A DNA stretch of 64,000 bases from K189A clade bacterium (GTDB taxonomy: Bacteria; Pseudomonadota; Gammaproteobacteria; Pseudomonadales; Azotimanducaceae): positions 1-64,000 of the forward strand of contig CACMHG010000002.1 of assembly GCA_902613475.1 (NCBI GenBank). The letters run 5' to 3'. The stretch's first letter is position 1. Each line of letters begins with the position of its first letter. A program made the translations under genes and the position numbers. Below the pieces are notes generated by a model, which was not told the origin of the DNA, searched no databases, and worked only from the letters and a program-made list of their open reading frames with translations. Below, one piece after another: positions 16,633 to 26,911 of the stretch.

Positions 16633-18426
16633 ATGACGATAAGACACTTACTGCTCTCTGCTGTTACCGCCTGTCTCGCCATACTTACGAGCATTGCTTC
16701 GGGTGAAGTCACGCAATCTGCCGACTCACAAAACCCCGTCGCCGAGATTCGTGCGGGCGGGCGGCCCGTCGGTGAACCATGGTCTCGCAGTCCGGTTTAT
16801 GCGGCCAACGGTATGGCCGCTACCGCACAGCCACTGGCCACCCAAATCGCGCTGGATATCCTTAAAGCCGGTGGCAGCGCCGCTGATGCAGCCATTGCCG
16901 CCAACGCGGCTCTAGGTCTCATGGAACCGACCGGTAACGGTATTGGCGGTGATCTGTTTGCCATCATTTGGGATCCCAAAACCCAGCAGCTCCATGGCCT
17001 GAATGCGTCTGGTCGAAGTCCGCAAGGTCGTTCATTAGCGGAGCTGGTAGCAAAGCTCGACGGCAGCAAAACCATTCCGCCCTTGGGGCATCTGCCGGTA
17101 ACCGTACCTGGGGCCGTCGATGGCTGGTTTGAGCTACACGAACGCTTCGGCCGCCTGCCAATGCAGCAGGTCTTAGCTCCAGCTATTCGCTACGCTCGAG
17201 AGGGGTTTCCGGTATCGCCAGTGATCGCCTATTACTTCAACCGTGCCGAAAAGTCGTTCAATCGTCGTGCAGCGCAGATTCAAGAATTTGGCAATGCCAA
17301 GTCCACTTACTTTACGCCGAGGGCCCCGAAAGCCGGCGAGACATTTCGCAATCCAGATCTGGCCAGCACCTATCAAGCCCTAGCCGATAATGGCCGGGAG
17401 GCTTTTTATCGCGGTGAGCTTGCCAAAATTATCGCCGCCTACATGGCACGCATCGGGGGCGATCTCACCCTTGAGGACCTCCAGGCCCACCGCAGTGAGT
17501 GGGTAACGCCAGCCTGCGTACCCTACCGCACCGTGGAGCTGTGCGAACTTCCGCCCAATAGCCAGGGTTACGCGGCGCTGCAAATGGCCAACATTCTGAA
17601 CAATATTGAGCTCAACCAATGGCCCCGTGGCGATGCCCGCGTGCTGCATTATTTGACCGAGGCCAAGCGCCTGGCTTACGAGGATGTCGCCAAGTACTAC
17701 GCCGATCCCGACTTTGCTGACATCCCCGAGGAATGGTTACTTTCTCCAGCCTATGGCAAAGCCCGGTTCAACTTGATTCAGCCAGACCGCGCCATCGCTA
17801 AACCGCTCCCCGGGGACTACACCTTTGCCAAGGCGGGAGATACCACCTATCTGACCGCGGCGGACAAGGACGGCATGATGGTCTCGCTAATTCAATCCAA
17901 CTATCGCGGCATGGGCTCTGGCTTAGTGCCAGATGGCCTGGGCTTTATGCTGCAGGATCGCGGCGAACTATTTTCGTTAGACTCCAATCACGCCAATGTT
18001 TATGCGCCAGGCAAACGCCCCTTTCACACCATTATTCCGGCCTTTGTCCTAAAAGACGGAGCACCGCTGATGAGCTTTGGGCTTATGGGGGGCGCCATGC
18101 AACCCCAAGGTCATATGCAGATACTGGTGAATATGATCGACTATGGCATGAACGTTCAGGAAGCAGGTGACGCAGCACGCATCAACCACAGTGGCGGCAG
18201 CCAACCCACTGGCGAACTGGATGGGGATTTCTTAGGTGTACTGCATGTGGAGCCAGGCTTTAGCGCCGACGCCATTCAGAGGCTCAAAGATATGGGCCAC
18301 AACGTGAAAGTCGTAGAAAACGGCGTCATGTTCGGCGGCTATCAGGCCATTTATAAAGATCCCGAGAGCGGAACGTACATCGGCGCCACGGAAATGCGTA
18401 AGGACGGCCAAGCCGCAGGGTATTGA
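16633..18426 (+). CDS. ggt: Gamma-glutamyltransferase
   Basis: 597 aa, N-terminal nucleophile hydrolase that cleaves gamma-glutamyl bonds of glutathione in the periplasm. A signal peptide precedes the large-subunit segment, which has ANGMAATAQPLATQIALDILKAGGSAADAA and TGNGIGGDLF. Autocleavage should occur before the second Thr of AGDTTYLTAADKDG, which becomes the catalytic residue of the small subunit. The glycine pair in GLMGGAMQPQGHMQ forms the oxyanion hole. Length and both halves are normal. It is convergent with the DUF305-LVIVD gene (45 bp between stops). It might feed cysteine and glutamate to the cell under nitrogen or sulfur shortage. Confidence 0.93.
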   Translation: MTIRHLLLSAVTACLAILTSIASGEVTQSADSQNPVAEIRAGGRPVGEPWSRSPVYAANGMAATAQPLATQIALDILKAGGSAADAAIAANAALGLMEPTGNGIGGDLFAIIWDPKTQQLHGLNASGRSPQGRSLAELVAKLDGSKTIPPLGHLPVTVPGAVDGWFELHERFGRLPMQQVLAPAIRYAREGFPVSPVIAYYFNRAEKSFNRRAAQIQEFGNAKSTYFTPRAPKAGETFRNPDLASTYQALADNGREAFYRGELAKIIAAYMARIGGDLTLEDLQAHRSEWVTPACVPYRTVELCELPPNSQGYAALQMANILNNIELNQWPRGDARVLHYLTEAKRLAYEDVAKYYADPDFADIPEEWLLSPAYGKARFNLIQPDRAIAKPLPGDYTFAKAGDTTYLTAADKDGMMVSLIQSNYRGMGSGLVPDGLGFMLQDRGELFSLDSNHANVYAPGKRPFHTIIPAFVLKDGAPLMSFGLMGGAMQPQGHMQILVNMIDYGMNVQEAGDAARINHSGGSQPTGELDGDFLGVLHVEPGFSADAIQRLKDMGHNVKVVENGVMFGGYQAIYKDPESGTYIGATEMRKDGQAAGY

Positions 18427-18471
18427 TCTGGGCTTGGCTAAATGGCGACTCCGTGGTTATCCGCGCAATAC

Positions 18472-20997
18472 CTATCTAAGACTATCGGCAATTGCCGCTA
18501 GCTGACGCCTGAGAGCAGAAACTTGCTGGGAACTGCCGAGCTCCGACGCCATCTCGCTTAACCGCTGGGCCAGCGGGTTATCTGACACTACGATACCGCC
18601 GGTGCCATAACGATTCAGAGCCTGTTCCAGTACCCCTCTTAATGCCGAATAGCCTGGGGATTCGTCACTTGCCCGTTCCAGCTGGTCAACGTAAGCCAGG
18701 GCGACGGAAGGATGCGCCGGCCAGGTTACTGGAAACTGCTGCTGGGGATTAAAGATACCGCCCTGTTCAGCTAGGTTGCTGGCGGCGATTTCGTTATCGG
18801 ACAAAAATTCGCTCGCAGTCAGTGCGAACACGTCGAGACCCCGAATGATTTCAGTGCCATAGATCAACCCGTTGTACCAGTAGGTTGACCAGAAGCCGCC
18901 GGTAACCAGTTCTTCCGCATTGATAGGACCACGATCGAAGTAGGCTATTTCGACGGGATTCGCCGAGTCGGTGAAGTCAATAATGGACATACCACCTTGG
19001 TACCATGCCTGCACAAAGAGGTCGCGTCCGGGCACCGGCACGATGGAACCGTTATGAGCGACGCAATTTTCCTGCTCTAGCTGCGGAGCCGGAATTTTGA
19101 AGTAGCTACTGAATTCGAGCTTACCGTCAACAATGTCGTAAATGGCATCAGCACCCCAATCCAGCGGGTCGTAGGCGCGGCAGCGTGGACGGCCACCGCC
19201 GCCCCACTCATCGGTAAACAGTACCTTGGTACCATCATTGTTGAAGGTGGCGGAGTGCCAATAAGCGAATCCTGAATCCGAGACCACGTCGATACGCGTC
19301 GGATTCATGGGATCCGAAATATCGAACAAAATACCGTTCCCTGAACACGCCCCTGCGGCGATATTCAGGGCCGGAAACACGGTAATGTCGTGGCATTCGT
19401 CCGTGGCGCGGGTGTCTTGGGTCTCTTCACCATGATCACCACCACGCCATAATCCTGCCAACGCACCCGTTTCTTCGTCGGCGAATACCGCAGGACTTGC
19501 CACAATTTTTGACGCGGCAGGGTTATCTAAGGGTATTTCGATGACGTCGATGCGAAACAGCGCGGTACGCGGGTCACCGGGGGACTCATCGAAACAAGAC
19601 TCCATCTCGTCGCGCTCACGAATGCTCGAGGTACCTGAGTTGTACACGATGATCTTGCCATCTTCGCCAGGCCCAGCGACCACCGAATGCGTATGAGAAC
19701 CCCGACAGGTTTGTACTGCCCCTACTTGTCTTGGATTTTTCAAATCGGCGATATCAAATATACGTATGCCGCGAAATCGCTCGTCGCTCACGTCTTGCGA
19801 TACACCCTGCAGCCCGCAGTCCAGACGGCTGCGCGTTTCCTGCACCGACATTATCAGCAAGTCTCCCACGACAGAGACATCACCCTGACCACCTGGGCAG
19901 ACTACTGAGCTGATGAGCTCGGGAGTGCCCTCGTTGGCGATGTCGTAAAGGTTAAAACCGTGGTAATTACCCGCAATGAGCGTATCGCCTACGAAGGCCA
20001 TATCGGTATTCGAGAAACTGAGCATTGGATAACGCTGATCAGATCTCGCTTCGACCGGCTTGCGCTTAGGTTCTTCGGCAAGTCCGTCAGAGGGGCCCTC
20101 TGCGTCTGCTTCAACACCGGACTCAATTTCGGTTTTTTCATCGCTCTCAGGCATTAGGGCCTTCGGTTTTTCCTCCGGATTATTCGGGTCTACAAACCCT
20201 GGAGGCTTTGTCTGGGTACTGACGAGCCGGAGATTTTTGATCGCGATTCCAGCGTCATAAAGACCGGCTGTCAGATTTGCTCGCGGATCTTCGGAAAGGG
20301 TGATCAGTAGAGCATGCATGCGCTCTATCTCAACCAACTGATCATTTTTGACATCACCAATAAATTCGTAAAGCACCGGGTCATAGGCGGACCCAGGCTG
20401 ATCCAGTAGGTGCTCGACCATGTCTACGGCACCTTCATGATGCGCGATCATCAGCTGCAAAAAGAGCCTGTCGAAAGCTGTGGCGTCAGAGGCCGCCAGC
20501 TCCGCCATTTGCTCTGGGGTCGCCATACCTGCCATCGTCCCATGGGACTGAGGATGCCCACCCAGGTGCGCGCCTTCGTGCTCTGGTTCGTGGCCATCGG
20601 TCATGGCTTGTACTGCCACCAACCCTGGTATTTCATCGCGGTCGCGCAGCCAGCCCTGCATGAAATCAATTTCATCGCTCTGAGATGCCTTGATCCTGCC
20701 GGCAATATCGCCTAGCGCGGCTCGATTCGTCCGCGCCTCCACCAACAGCGCCATATCCAGGGCTTGCTGGTGATGCACAATCATGTCCTGCATGAACACC
20801 ACATCATCCGGCGAATAACTGGTATCGGTAATCTCCACTGCCTGGGCTGCAGTGAGTAGCTGGCCATCCTCACCCGGAGGCCCGGGCTGTAAGATGGGCG
20901 CTGAGTCATTGGCGAGACTGTTTGCCGCTCCCAGCAGCAGGGCGAAAAACACCGCCCAGGTGGGAAGGAAAAAAGGACGTTGTCTGAAGTAAGTCAT
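18472..20997 (-). CDS. Exported DUF305-LVIVD repeat fusion protein
   Basis: 841 aa. A signal peptide ends near ANSLA. Residues about 55-230 hold two DUF305 units with the hallmark MIVHHQQALDM and MIAHHEGAVDM; DUF305 proteins are linked to copper and other metals. A linker rich in Glu, Pro and Lys (about 275-325) leads into LVIVD beta-propeller repeats (ADLKNPRQVG, SDPMNPTRID, TDSANPVEIA), which usually act at the cell surface. Putting both in one chain suggests a surface propeller with a metal-binding helical head. It is divergent from nothing and follows the DUF5916 gene on the same strand. Confidence 0.87.
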   Translation of the reverse strand: MTYFRQRPFFLPTWAVFFALLLGAANSLANDSAPILQPGPPGEDGQLLTAAQAVEITDTSYSPDDVVFMQDMIVHHQQALDMALLVEARTNRAALGDIAGRIKASQSDEIDFMQGWLRDRDEIPGLVAVQAMTDGHEPEHEGAHLGGHPQSHGTMAGMATPEQMAELAASDATAFDRLFLQLMIAHHEGAVDMVEHLLDQPGSAYDPVLYEFIGDVKNDQLVEIERMHALLITLSEDPRANLTAGLYDAGIAIKNLRLVSTQTKPPGFVDPNNPEEKPKALMPESDEKTEIESGVEADAEGPSDGLAEEPKRKPVEARSDQRYPMLSFSNTDMAFVGDTLIAGNYHGFNLYDIANEGTPELISSVVCPGGQGDVSVVGDLLIMSVQETRSRLDCGLQGVSQDVSDERFRGIRIFDIADLKNPRQVGAVQTCRGSHTHSVVAGPGEDGKIIVYNSGTSSIRERDEMESCFDESPGDPRTALFRIDVIEIPLDNPAASKIVASPAVFADEETGALAGLWRGGDHGEETQDTRATDECHDITVFPALNIAAGACSGNGILFDISDPMNPTRIDVVSDSGFAYWHSATFNNDGTKVLFTDEWGGGGRPRCRAYDPLDWGADAIYDIVDGKLEFSSYFKIPAPQLEQENCVAHNGSIVPVPGRDLFVQAWYQGGMSIIDFTDSANPVEIAYFDRGPINAEELVTGGFWSTYWYNGLIYGTEIIRGLDVFALTASEFLSDNEIAASNLAEQGGIFNPQQQFPVTWPAHPSVALAYVDQLERASDESPGYSALRGVLEQALNRYGTGGIVVSDNPLAQRLSEMASELGSSQQVSALRRQLAAIADSLR

Positions 20998-21163
20998 GAT
21001 GAGAACCCTATGCCGAACATCGATCAGAAATCTTGTTCCGGTATAGCGTTAACGCCGAGGCAACTCAAGCACCTGCGCCAAAGACTTGCCGAGAAACCCT
21101 TAGACCTGGATCACAGTCACATTGAAAAAGGCAGACAAAAGGCGCGCAACGCTTGCCGGGAGA

Positions 21164-24025
21164 TCAGTTACCAAAGCGATAGCGCAGCTTCACCACAAAG
21201 ACATCTATCACCGGCTCGCGCAACGCATCATCGAATAAGTCATCAAAACTGTCATCGACCCGACCTGGCAGATTGCTACCCCGGGTATAGACGACAAACA
21301 AGTCAGATAAAGGACCGATTTCCCAGCGGTAGCGCAACTGCGAGGTCAGGCGCGACAGCGCGAAGTCGCCCTTCGTGGAAGTCACTAGGCCAGCGCCTAT
21401 AGGGTCAGTGATGCTGATCAAATCACCCTCGTGTCCAGGGATTTGGTAGAAGCCCGTCCGAGTGGCGCGAATGCCAGCCCATTGCAGCGAAAAGCGAATC
21501 TGTTGCTTTGCCGTGAGGAAAATATCCATACCGACACGCGGCTGAAAGTCCGACGCGTCGTAGGTCGCCATCAGTGCACCCTCGTCATGGAGCAACCAGC
21601 CTTTGCGATCAAAGTAGTTCAGATCAACATCTAAAGAAAAGCGATCCGATGGCCGGTAGGTCAGGCCAAGGGAAGTCCGTGTGGTCCAGTCGCTGAGCTC
21701 TTCCTGCCGCACGCCGACGAGTGCGCTAAATGACAAGGACTTAGAAGTGTTGGTACCGAACCCTATCTCGGCGACGATTCTGTCATGGGTCTTAAAGGCG
21801 CCGTTACCAAAGCTGTTCCGGTCGTCCCAACGCTCGGGGAAGTAATCAAATTCGGTGCGAATTTCGCTGAGATTCTTGAACGTCCAGCTGTTACGAAAGA
21901 AATAGCCGGCCCGCTCGAGCTGACCATCTAAGTTAAACGAGTGCACCAGCATCACCGAGCGACGTTTCGCGCGCAGACGCTCAAGACCCCGCCCCGTCGA
22001 CCAGCTATAAATATACTTGGTACCCATGACATTGTTGCGGCGGATATACCCTAAATCGCTGATATCGAGTTTCTTGTCCAAATACTCCAGCTGCAGCGCG
22101 TGTGATACACCCTGACGAGGCACATAGGTCACATCGCTGAACCCGCCGTAACCGACGACATGGTCAACATCGCTGCCCACCAGTTGGGAGTCGACGCGCC
22201 AAGCGCCACTCTTGCTCAGCCAATGACCATCGATACCATGCACGACAGCGTCGCCGTCCGCGTACCGCGTCATGGTGCCGAGGTAACCAATAGAGCGCCG
22301 CCCATCCCCAGTTTGCTCGTAAAGCAGTCGTGCCACACCGAACTCTCGCCCCTTGGCTGTTAGATAGGCTCGCTCGCCAGCGTTTTCGCCCTCAGACACA
22401 GTCCCACGCAGCACCGCGTCATCTTCCAAAGCGCCGAGAAGGCCGTAGCGAAAGGCACCCTTTTGGCCCGTCAACTTGGCCGCCCCGAGCAAGTCCGTTG
22501 GTCGCCCAAGTTCGGCGCCCGGTACGCTAAGACCATCAGGTACGTCGACTCGCGCGGCACCGCCAATTCGGCGCGTGTTGAGCAGTGTGGTCGGTTCACC
22601 GGTGAAGGTTGACGAGGTTTGCCGGGAACCGATCCCAGCGGGACTCGCGCCTGCGGGCTGACTGCGCGGCGTCGTGCTGAAGACTTCTCGCCCCTCTAAA
22701 AAGAACAACCGCTTCTCGGGAAAGAACGTTTCGAAGGCAGTCAGGTTGACCACCACGTCGTCGGACTCCACCGCGCCAAAGTCCGGATTAATGGAAGCCG
22801 TCACCTGCAAATCTGACGACGGTCGCCAAGAAAAATCAGCGCCTACTCGGTATTCGTCTTCACCATAGATCTCATCCTGAGCCGCCGAAACATAGGGAAA
22901 AAACGCGACCTGCTGCTTCGATTCCACCTGGGGCAAACGCATGCTCGGCAGCGCCGACATGAAGCGTTTGGAGGTAAACGGCAGCGCCGGCCAGCTCCAG
23001 CGTTCATCTAGGTAGGCGACATTGCGCATAAAGAAAAAGCCAAATCGACGCTCACCAGCTTCATCAACCGGCCCCATGGTCATCATCGACCAAGGTAGAA
23101 ACATCTCAGTGCTCCAGCCGTTTTCCAGCTGCACAGTGGCCGAGGCCCATGGACCGTCCCATTCTCGGGAGAATTGACGCTCCGGCGCAACCTTGCCGTC
23201 CATCATAGAGCCGCCTAGGCTGCTCGCAAACCAATAGCCGTAAAGGCCCTGACCCGAGGTATCCAGGGTTACGCCAAACTCATCGCGATTGAGGAATTGA
23301 TCACGACTGGAAAGTCGAGATACCAGCGTCTCCTTGGGCTGCTGCATCACCGCAGCGATATACAAACCCTTGTCGGTGTAGAACAAACGCACATCGGTCT
23401 CATAGCGCGGCTGCTCTAGCGTGTCCGGATTCATCACCAGCATGTTGTCGTAGCCAGGGAGCTGGGCCCAGATACTCTCGTCCACGCGCCCGTCGATATT
23501 GATGGACACATCGCTCTCAGCGCGTTGAGGCACCAAAATACTGACGTCCTTGGAAAACGAATCAAGGCGCACCGTTTTGACGTCGCCGAAGTCCTCGGGC
23601 TGCGCAGCTTCAGGCGATGCCCGAACGGATGTCTGTGGCGCCGAACGTACGATAGTCTGCTGGTCTTCTACAGGAGTGCCAATCGCCACTGGTTGTCTTG
23701 TCATCGTCGTTGATTGACCCATCTGCGCAGGCACTGCCTTGGCCACGGGTACGTCGATGGTCCAACTACCCTGTACACCCAATGGCTGCAGGCGTTTTTT
23801 AATATCCGCGGCGGGTTGGTCAGACAACGGCACGATGACGCGATACAGAGGACGGCCTGCTTTTTCCCCGGGTACCACTTGAAAGCTCATGGTGGACCCT
23901 TGGCGCAAGCGTGAAGCCTCGGCGGCGGCGTTTGTGGGGTCGGCAAAACTGCCCACGACTAGCGCTCTCTCCGCCAGCCCATGCGGGGCGACAAATAGCA
24001 GCATCGCGAGTAAGGACATTCTCAC
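21164..24025 (-). CDS. DUF5916 outer-membrane protein with SPOR-like N-terminus
   Basis: 953 aa. After a signal peptide (ending HGLA) comes a SPOR-like unit, ALVVGSFADPTNAAAEASRL through YRVIVPL, then a linker. Next is a family 9 carbohydrate-binding-like domain starting INIDGRVDESIWAQL. Then follows the DUF5916 block (INPDFGAVESDDVVVNLTAFETFFPEKRLFFLEGREVF), and a long array of amphipathic beta strands ends RYRFGN, as expected for an outer-membrane barrel. GTG 24025 is preferred because GGAG lies eight bases upstream. An upstream ATG at 24262 would overlap the divergent MATE gene. Ligand unknown; such proteins are often linked to surface glycans or membrane processing. Confidence 0.87.
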   Translation of the reverse strand: MRMSLLAMLLFVAPHGLAERALVVGSFADPTNAAAEASRLRQGSTMSFQVVPGEKAGRPLYRVIVPLSDQPAADIKKRLQPLGVQGSWTIDVPVAKAVPAQMGQSTTMTRQPVAIGTPVEDQQTIVRSAPQTSVRASPEAAQPEDFGDVKTVRLDSFSKDVSILVPQRAESDVSINIDGRVDESIWAQLPGYDNMLVMNPDTLEQPRYETDVRLFYTDKGLYIAAVMQQPKETLVSRLSSRDQFLNRDEFGVTLDTSGQGLYGYWFASSLGGSMMDGKVAPERQFSREWDGPWASATVQLENGWSTEMFLPWSMMTMGPVDEAGERRFGFFFMRNVAYLDERWSWPALPFTSKRFMSALPSMRLPQVESKQQVAFFPYVSAAQDEIYGEDEYRVGADFSWRPSSDLQVTASINPDFGAVESDDVVVNLTAFETFFPEKRLFFLEGREVFSTTPRSQPAGASPAGIGSRQTSSTFTGEPTTLLNTRRIGGAARVDVPDGLSVPGAELGRPTDLLGAAKLTGQKGAFRYGLLGALEDDAVLRGTVSEGENAGERAYLTAKGREFGVARLLYEQTGDGRRSIGYLGTMTRYADGDAVVHGIDGHWLSKSGAWRVDSQLVGSDVDHVVGYGGFSDVTYVPRQGVSHALQLEYLDKKLDISDLGYIRRNNVMGTKYIYSWSTGRGLERLRAKRRSVMLVHSFNLDGQLERAGYFFRNSWTFKNLSEIRTEFDYFPERWDDRNSFGNGAFKTHDRIVAEIGFGTNTSKSLSFSALVGVRQEELSDWTTRTSLGLTYRPSDRFSLDVDLNYFDRKGWLLHDEGALMATYDASDFQPRVGMDIFLTAKQQIRFSLQWAGIRATRTGFYQIPGHEGDLISITDPIGAGLVTSTKGDFALSRLTSQLRYRWEIGPLSDLFVVYTRGSNLPGRVDDSFDDLFDDALREPVIDVFVVKLRYRFGN

Positions 24026-24191
24026 CGTGGTCTCTCCGTTCTTTTTATTCTCCCTCACCCTGCTGACCAGCTCTGTGACCGTTTTGCAGCAACGCTTGGC
24101 ACGACAGCATAAATTGCAGTTTTTTCGGGCAGTCGCTTGCATTTTTAAAGCAATGGCTTTAAAAAAGCAAGTTACTAATCTGGGAACCGTC

Positions 24192-25556
24192 ATGGACGAC
24201 CGCTCCAAACAAATGCTTACCGGCCCGCCAATACCTCTGCTTGTCAAAATGTCCGCACCCAACAGTCTCGCCTTCTTAATTCATGCCAGCGTGAGCATGG
24301 CGGAAATTTGGTTTATCGGGCGACTAGGTAGCTTGTCCCTTGCCGCCGTCGCCCTGGTGTTTCCGCTGCTGATGCTGACGCAGACGCTATCGGGCGGTGC
24401 CATGGGCGGCGCAGTGGCCTCGGCCATCGCGCGCGCGCTCGGTGCCGGAGACCTTGCTCGAGCAGAGAATCTGATTTGGCACGCCATCGCCTTGGCGGGG
24501 GCCGGCTCCTTACTGCTTTTGGCACTATTTCTATTGGTTGGCGACCGCTTCCTCGGCTTCATGGGCGGTACCGGTGAGATTCTCGAACAGGCCATAGGCT
24601 ACAGCCTGATCTTGTTCACCGGCGGTATCTGTTTGTGGCTGGTAGGTGTCATCAGTGCGGTTTTTCGCGGCATGGGCAACATGCGTTTTCCTGCTGCGAT
24701 GATGGCGCTCAGCGCCATACTGCAAATACCATTGTCTGGTGCAATGATTCTTGGTGCATTTGGCTTACCCGGTCTGGGTATCAGCGGTGCCGCCATATCT
24801 GCCATCGTATCGGCGCTACTGCTCAGCGCGGTCATGTTGTTGCATCTGGCCTCCGGCAGTGGCGCCATCCGGCTGCGCCTATCGGCTCTGCGTTTTCGCA
24901 AAGAACTGTTTGATGACATTTTGGGCGTCGCCCTGCCCGGCTCGATCTCGCCCGTGCTCACTGTGCTGACCATCGTGCTGCTCACCGCCTTTGTCGGGCG
25001 GTTCGGCGAGGAAGCCCTGGCGGGCTATGGCATCGGCTCGCGCATCGAGTTTTTGATGATCCCCCTTGTCTTTGGCATTGGCGCTGCCATGACCTCCTTA
25101 GTAGGGATTGGTATTGGCGCGGGGGATGTGCAGCGTGCAGAAACCATCGGCTGGGTCGGCGGCTTTGGCGCAGCGCTTATGGCAGGCATCATCGGATTGG
25201 TGTTGGCCCTGTTTCCAAACGCATGGATTCCTTACTTCACCTCAGATCCTGTGGTTTATGACACCGCGCAGCGTTACATACAAGTTGTTGGACCGTGTTT
25301 TTCATTCTACGGCATAGGCTTGGTGCTGTACTTTGGCTCTCAGGGCGCAAGCGCCATGCGCTGGCCGGTCATCACTCTTTGCTTGCGCTTTGTTGTCGCC
25401 ATCGGCGGCGCGCTAATGCTCATGAGCTACACCGATCTTGCAGTGCAAAGTGTATTTTATGCGGCAGCCGCCTCTATGCTGGTCTATGGCGCCACCATGA
25501 TGGGTGCGCTTAAACTAGGGGCGTGGCGCGTTTCAGGAGTAGCTAATGGCAACTGA
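24192..25556 (+). CDS. MATE-family efflux transporter
   Basis: 454 aa with twelve predicted membrane helices in two homologous halves. The N-terminal stretch LLVKMSAPNSLAFLIH and the repeated helix-1/helix-7 patterns of MATE pumps are present (second half PGSISPVLTVLTIVLL). It should expel drugs or metabolites in exchange for sodium or protons. ATG 24192 is used because the family begins shortly before the first helix; the open frame runs further upstream. Its stop overlaps the following HxlR regulator by 11 bp, so the two are coexpressed. The 166-bp spacer to the divergent DUF5916 gene should hold both promoters. Confidence 0.93.
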   Translation: MDDRSKQMLTGPPIPLLVKMSAPNSLAFLIHASVSMAEIWFIGRLGSLSLAAVALVFPLLMLTQTLSGGAMGGAVASAIARALGAGDLARAENLIWHAIALAGAGSLLLLALFLLVGDRFLGFMGGTGEILEQAIGYSLILFTGGICLWLVGVISAVFRGMGNMRFPAAMMALSAILQIPLSGAMILGAFGLPGLGISGAAISAIVSALLLSAVMLLHLASGSGAIRLRLSALRFRKELFDDILGVALPGSISPVLTVLTIVLLTAFVGRFGEEALAGYGIGSRIEFLMIPLVFGIGAAMTSLVGIGIGAGDVQRAETIGWVGGFGAALMAGIIGLVLALFPNAWIPYFTSDPVVYDTAQRYIQVVGPCFSFYGIGLVLYFGSQGASAMRWPVITLCLRFVVAIGGALMLMSYTDLAVQSVFYAAAASMLVYGATMMGALKLGAWRVSGVANGN

Positions 25557-25893
25557 ATCTGAACCCAGGACTGTCGAGTACAGATCGACCTGTCCTGTCT
25601 GCCGATCACTGGATCTGCTGGGGGACAAATGGACGTTATTAATCATGCGCGATGTGCTGTTTTTTGAGCGCAAAACCTTCGCCGACTTTTCCACCAGCTC
25701 TGAACGCATACCGACTAACTTGCTTTCGTCTCGCCTAAAAAAATTGGTGGCTTGCGGTTTGCTCAAACGCCATCAATACCATGACAAGCCTGCTCGCTAT
25801 GAGTACCTGCCAACGGCCATGGGCGAAAAACTCAGGCCAGTTCTCGATATAATCAAACAGTTTGGCGAGGAAAACCTCAAAGGCGGGCGATGA
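25546..25893 (+). CDS. HxlR-family transcriptional regulator
   Basis: A 115-aa winged-helix regulator. The family pattern is complete: CPVCRSLDLLGDKWTLLIMRD, then FADFSTSSERIPTNLLSSRLKKLVACGLL, and YEYLPTAMGEKLRPVL. The Cys near the N-terminus is a possible redox sensor as in HypR/HxlR members. AGGAG precedes the ATG. It overlaps the MATE gene, so it probably controls that pump or answers the same toxic compound. Its 3' end overlaps the convergent dehydrogenase gene by 17 bp. Confidence 0.93.
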   Translation: MATESEPRTVEYRSTCPVCRSLDLLGDKWTLLIMRDVLFFERKTFADFSTSSERIPTNLLSSRLKKLVACGLLKRHQYHDKPARYEYLPTAMGEKLRPVLDIIKQFGEENLKGGR

Positions 25894-26911
25894 CCGCGTC
25901 GGCAAATTCAGAGGTGCCCAGTTCGCCGCCTAGGTCGCGTGTCTTTTCGCCACTGATCAGGCAAGCGTCATAGGCCTTGCGGATTAACTCTGCGCCGGCC
26001 CGAAGCTCCGGGGCTTGCCGGGTTTCCGCCAAGAAGTTAAGCATCATCACTGAAGACATCAGCAGTGCCAGAGGGTTAGCGATGTTTTGGCCTGCAATGT
26101 CCGGGGCACTACCGTGAACGGCTTCAAAGATTGAGAGGTCTTGGCCAATATTGGCACCAGGCACAACCCCTAAGCCGCCTACCAGTCCCGCGCACAAATC
26201 GCTGATGACGTCGCCGTATAGATTTTCGAGCAGCAGCACATCAAATTGGGAGGGATCCTGCACCAGCTTCATGCAGCCCGCATCAATGATGGTGGATTCA
26301 AAAGCCAGGTTTGGATAATCGTTGGCATGCACGTCGGAGGCACACTTCAAAAACAGCCCATCAGTAAGTTTCATAATGTTGGCTTTATGCAACACGGTGA
26401 TTTTTTTACGCTCCCGCCGATTGGCGAAACGAAAAGCCCAGGTCGCGATGCGTTGACACGCCTCCTTGGATGCAACCTTCATACTCATTACGACGCCGGG
26501 AGTGACCTCATTTTCGACACCGCTATAGAGACCTTCGGTGTTCTCGCGGATGATGATCAGATCGACGTCTTTGTAGCGGGTTTCTACGCCAGGCATGCTG
26601 CGCACTGGGCGAACGGCGGCGTATAGATTGAACGTTTTACGCAGTTTCACATTAATGGAAGTAAACCCCTCGCCCACGGGGGTCGTACAAGGGCCTTTAA
26701 GCGCGACCCTGCAGCGGGCAATTTCATCCAACGTACTCTGGGGGATCAACTCGCTGCCCTCATCCAGTGCACTGAGTCCTGCGGTTACCGGCACCCACTT
26801 CAAGCTGGCACCATTTCGTTCGACTGCCGCGTCAACGACCTTCAGCACCGCTGCCGTAATTTCAGGGCCAATACCGTCTCCGGCGATCACAGGAACTTCA
26901 ATAGAACTCAT
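25877..26911 (-). CDS. Isocitrate/isopropylmalate dehydrogenase family protein (probable NAD-isocitrate dehydrogenase)
   Basis: 344 aa. The start VPVIAGDGIGPEIT and the substrate loop TSINVKLRKTFNLYAAVRPVRSMPG (Ser, Asn and Arg residues) fit NAD-dependent isocitrate dehydrogenases of the eukaryote-like type. RENTEGLYSGVE, the catalytic Lys-containing LHKANIMK and GDVISDLCAGLVGGLGVVPGANIG follow. Homoisocitrate or tartrate dehydrogenase are alternatives. GAGG seven bases before the ATG supports the start. No tricarboxylic acid genes lie next to it. Confidence 0.85.
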   Translation of the reverse strand: MSSIEVPVIAGDGIGPEITAAVLKVVDAAVERNGASLKWVPVTAGLSALDEGSELIPQSTLDEIARCRVALKGPCTTPVGEGFTSINVKLRKTFNLYAAVRPVRSMPGVETRYKDVDLIIIRENTEGLYSGVENEVTPGVVMSMKVASKEACQRIATWAFRFANRRERKKITVLHKANIMKLTDGLFLKCASDVHANDYPNLAFESTIIDAGCMKLVQDPSQFDVLLLENLYGDVISDLCAGLVGGLGVVPGANIGQDLSIFEAVHGSAPDIAGQNIANPLALLMSSVMMLNFLAETRQAPELRAGAELIRKAYDACLISGEKTRDLGGELGTSEFADAVIARL

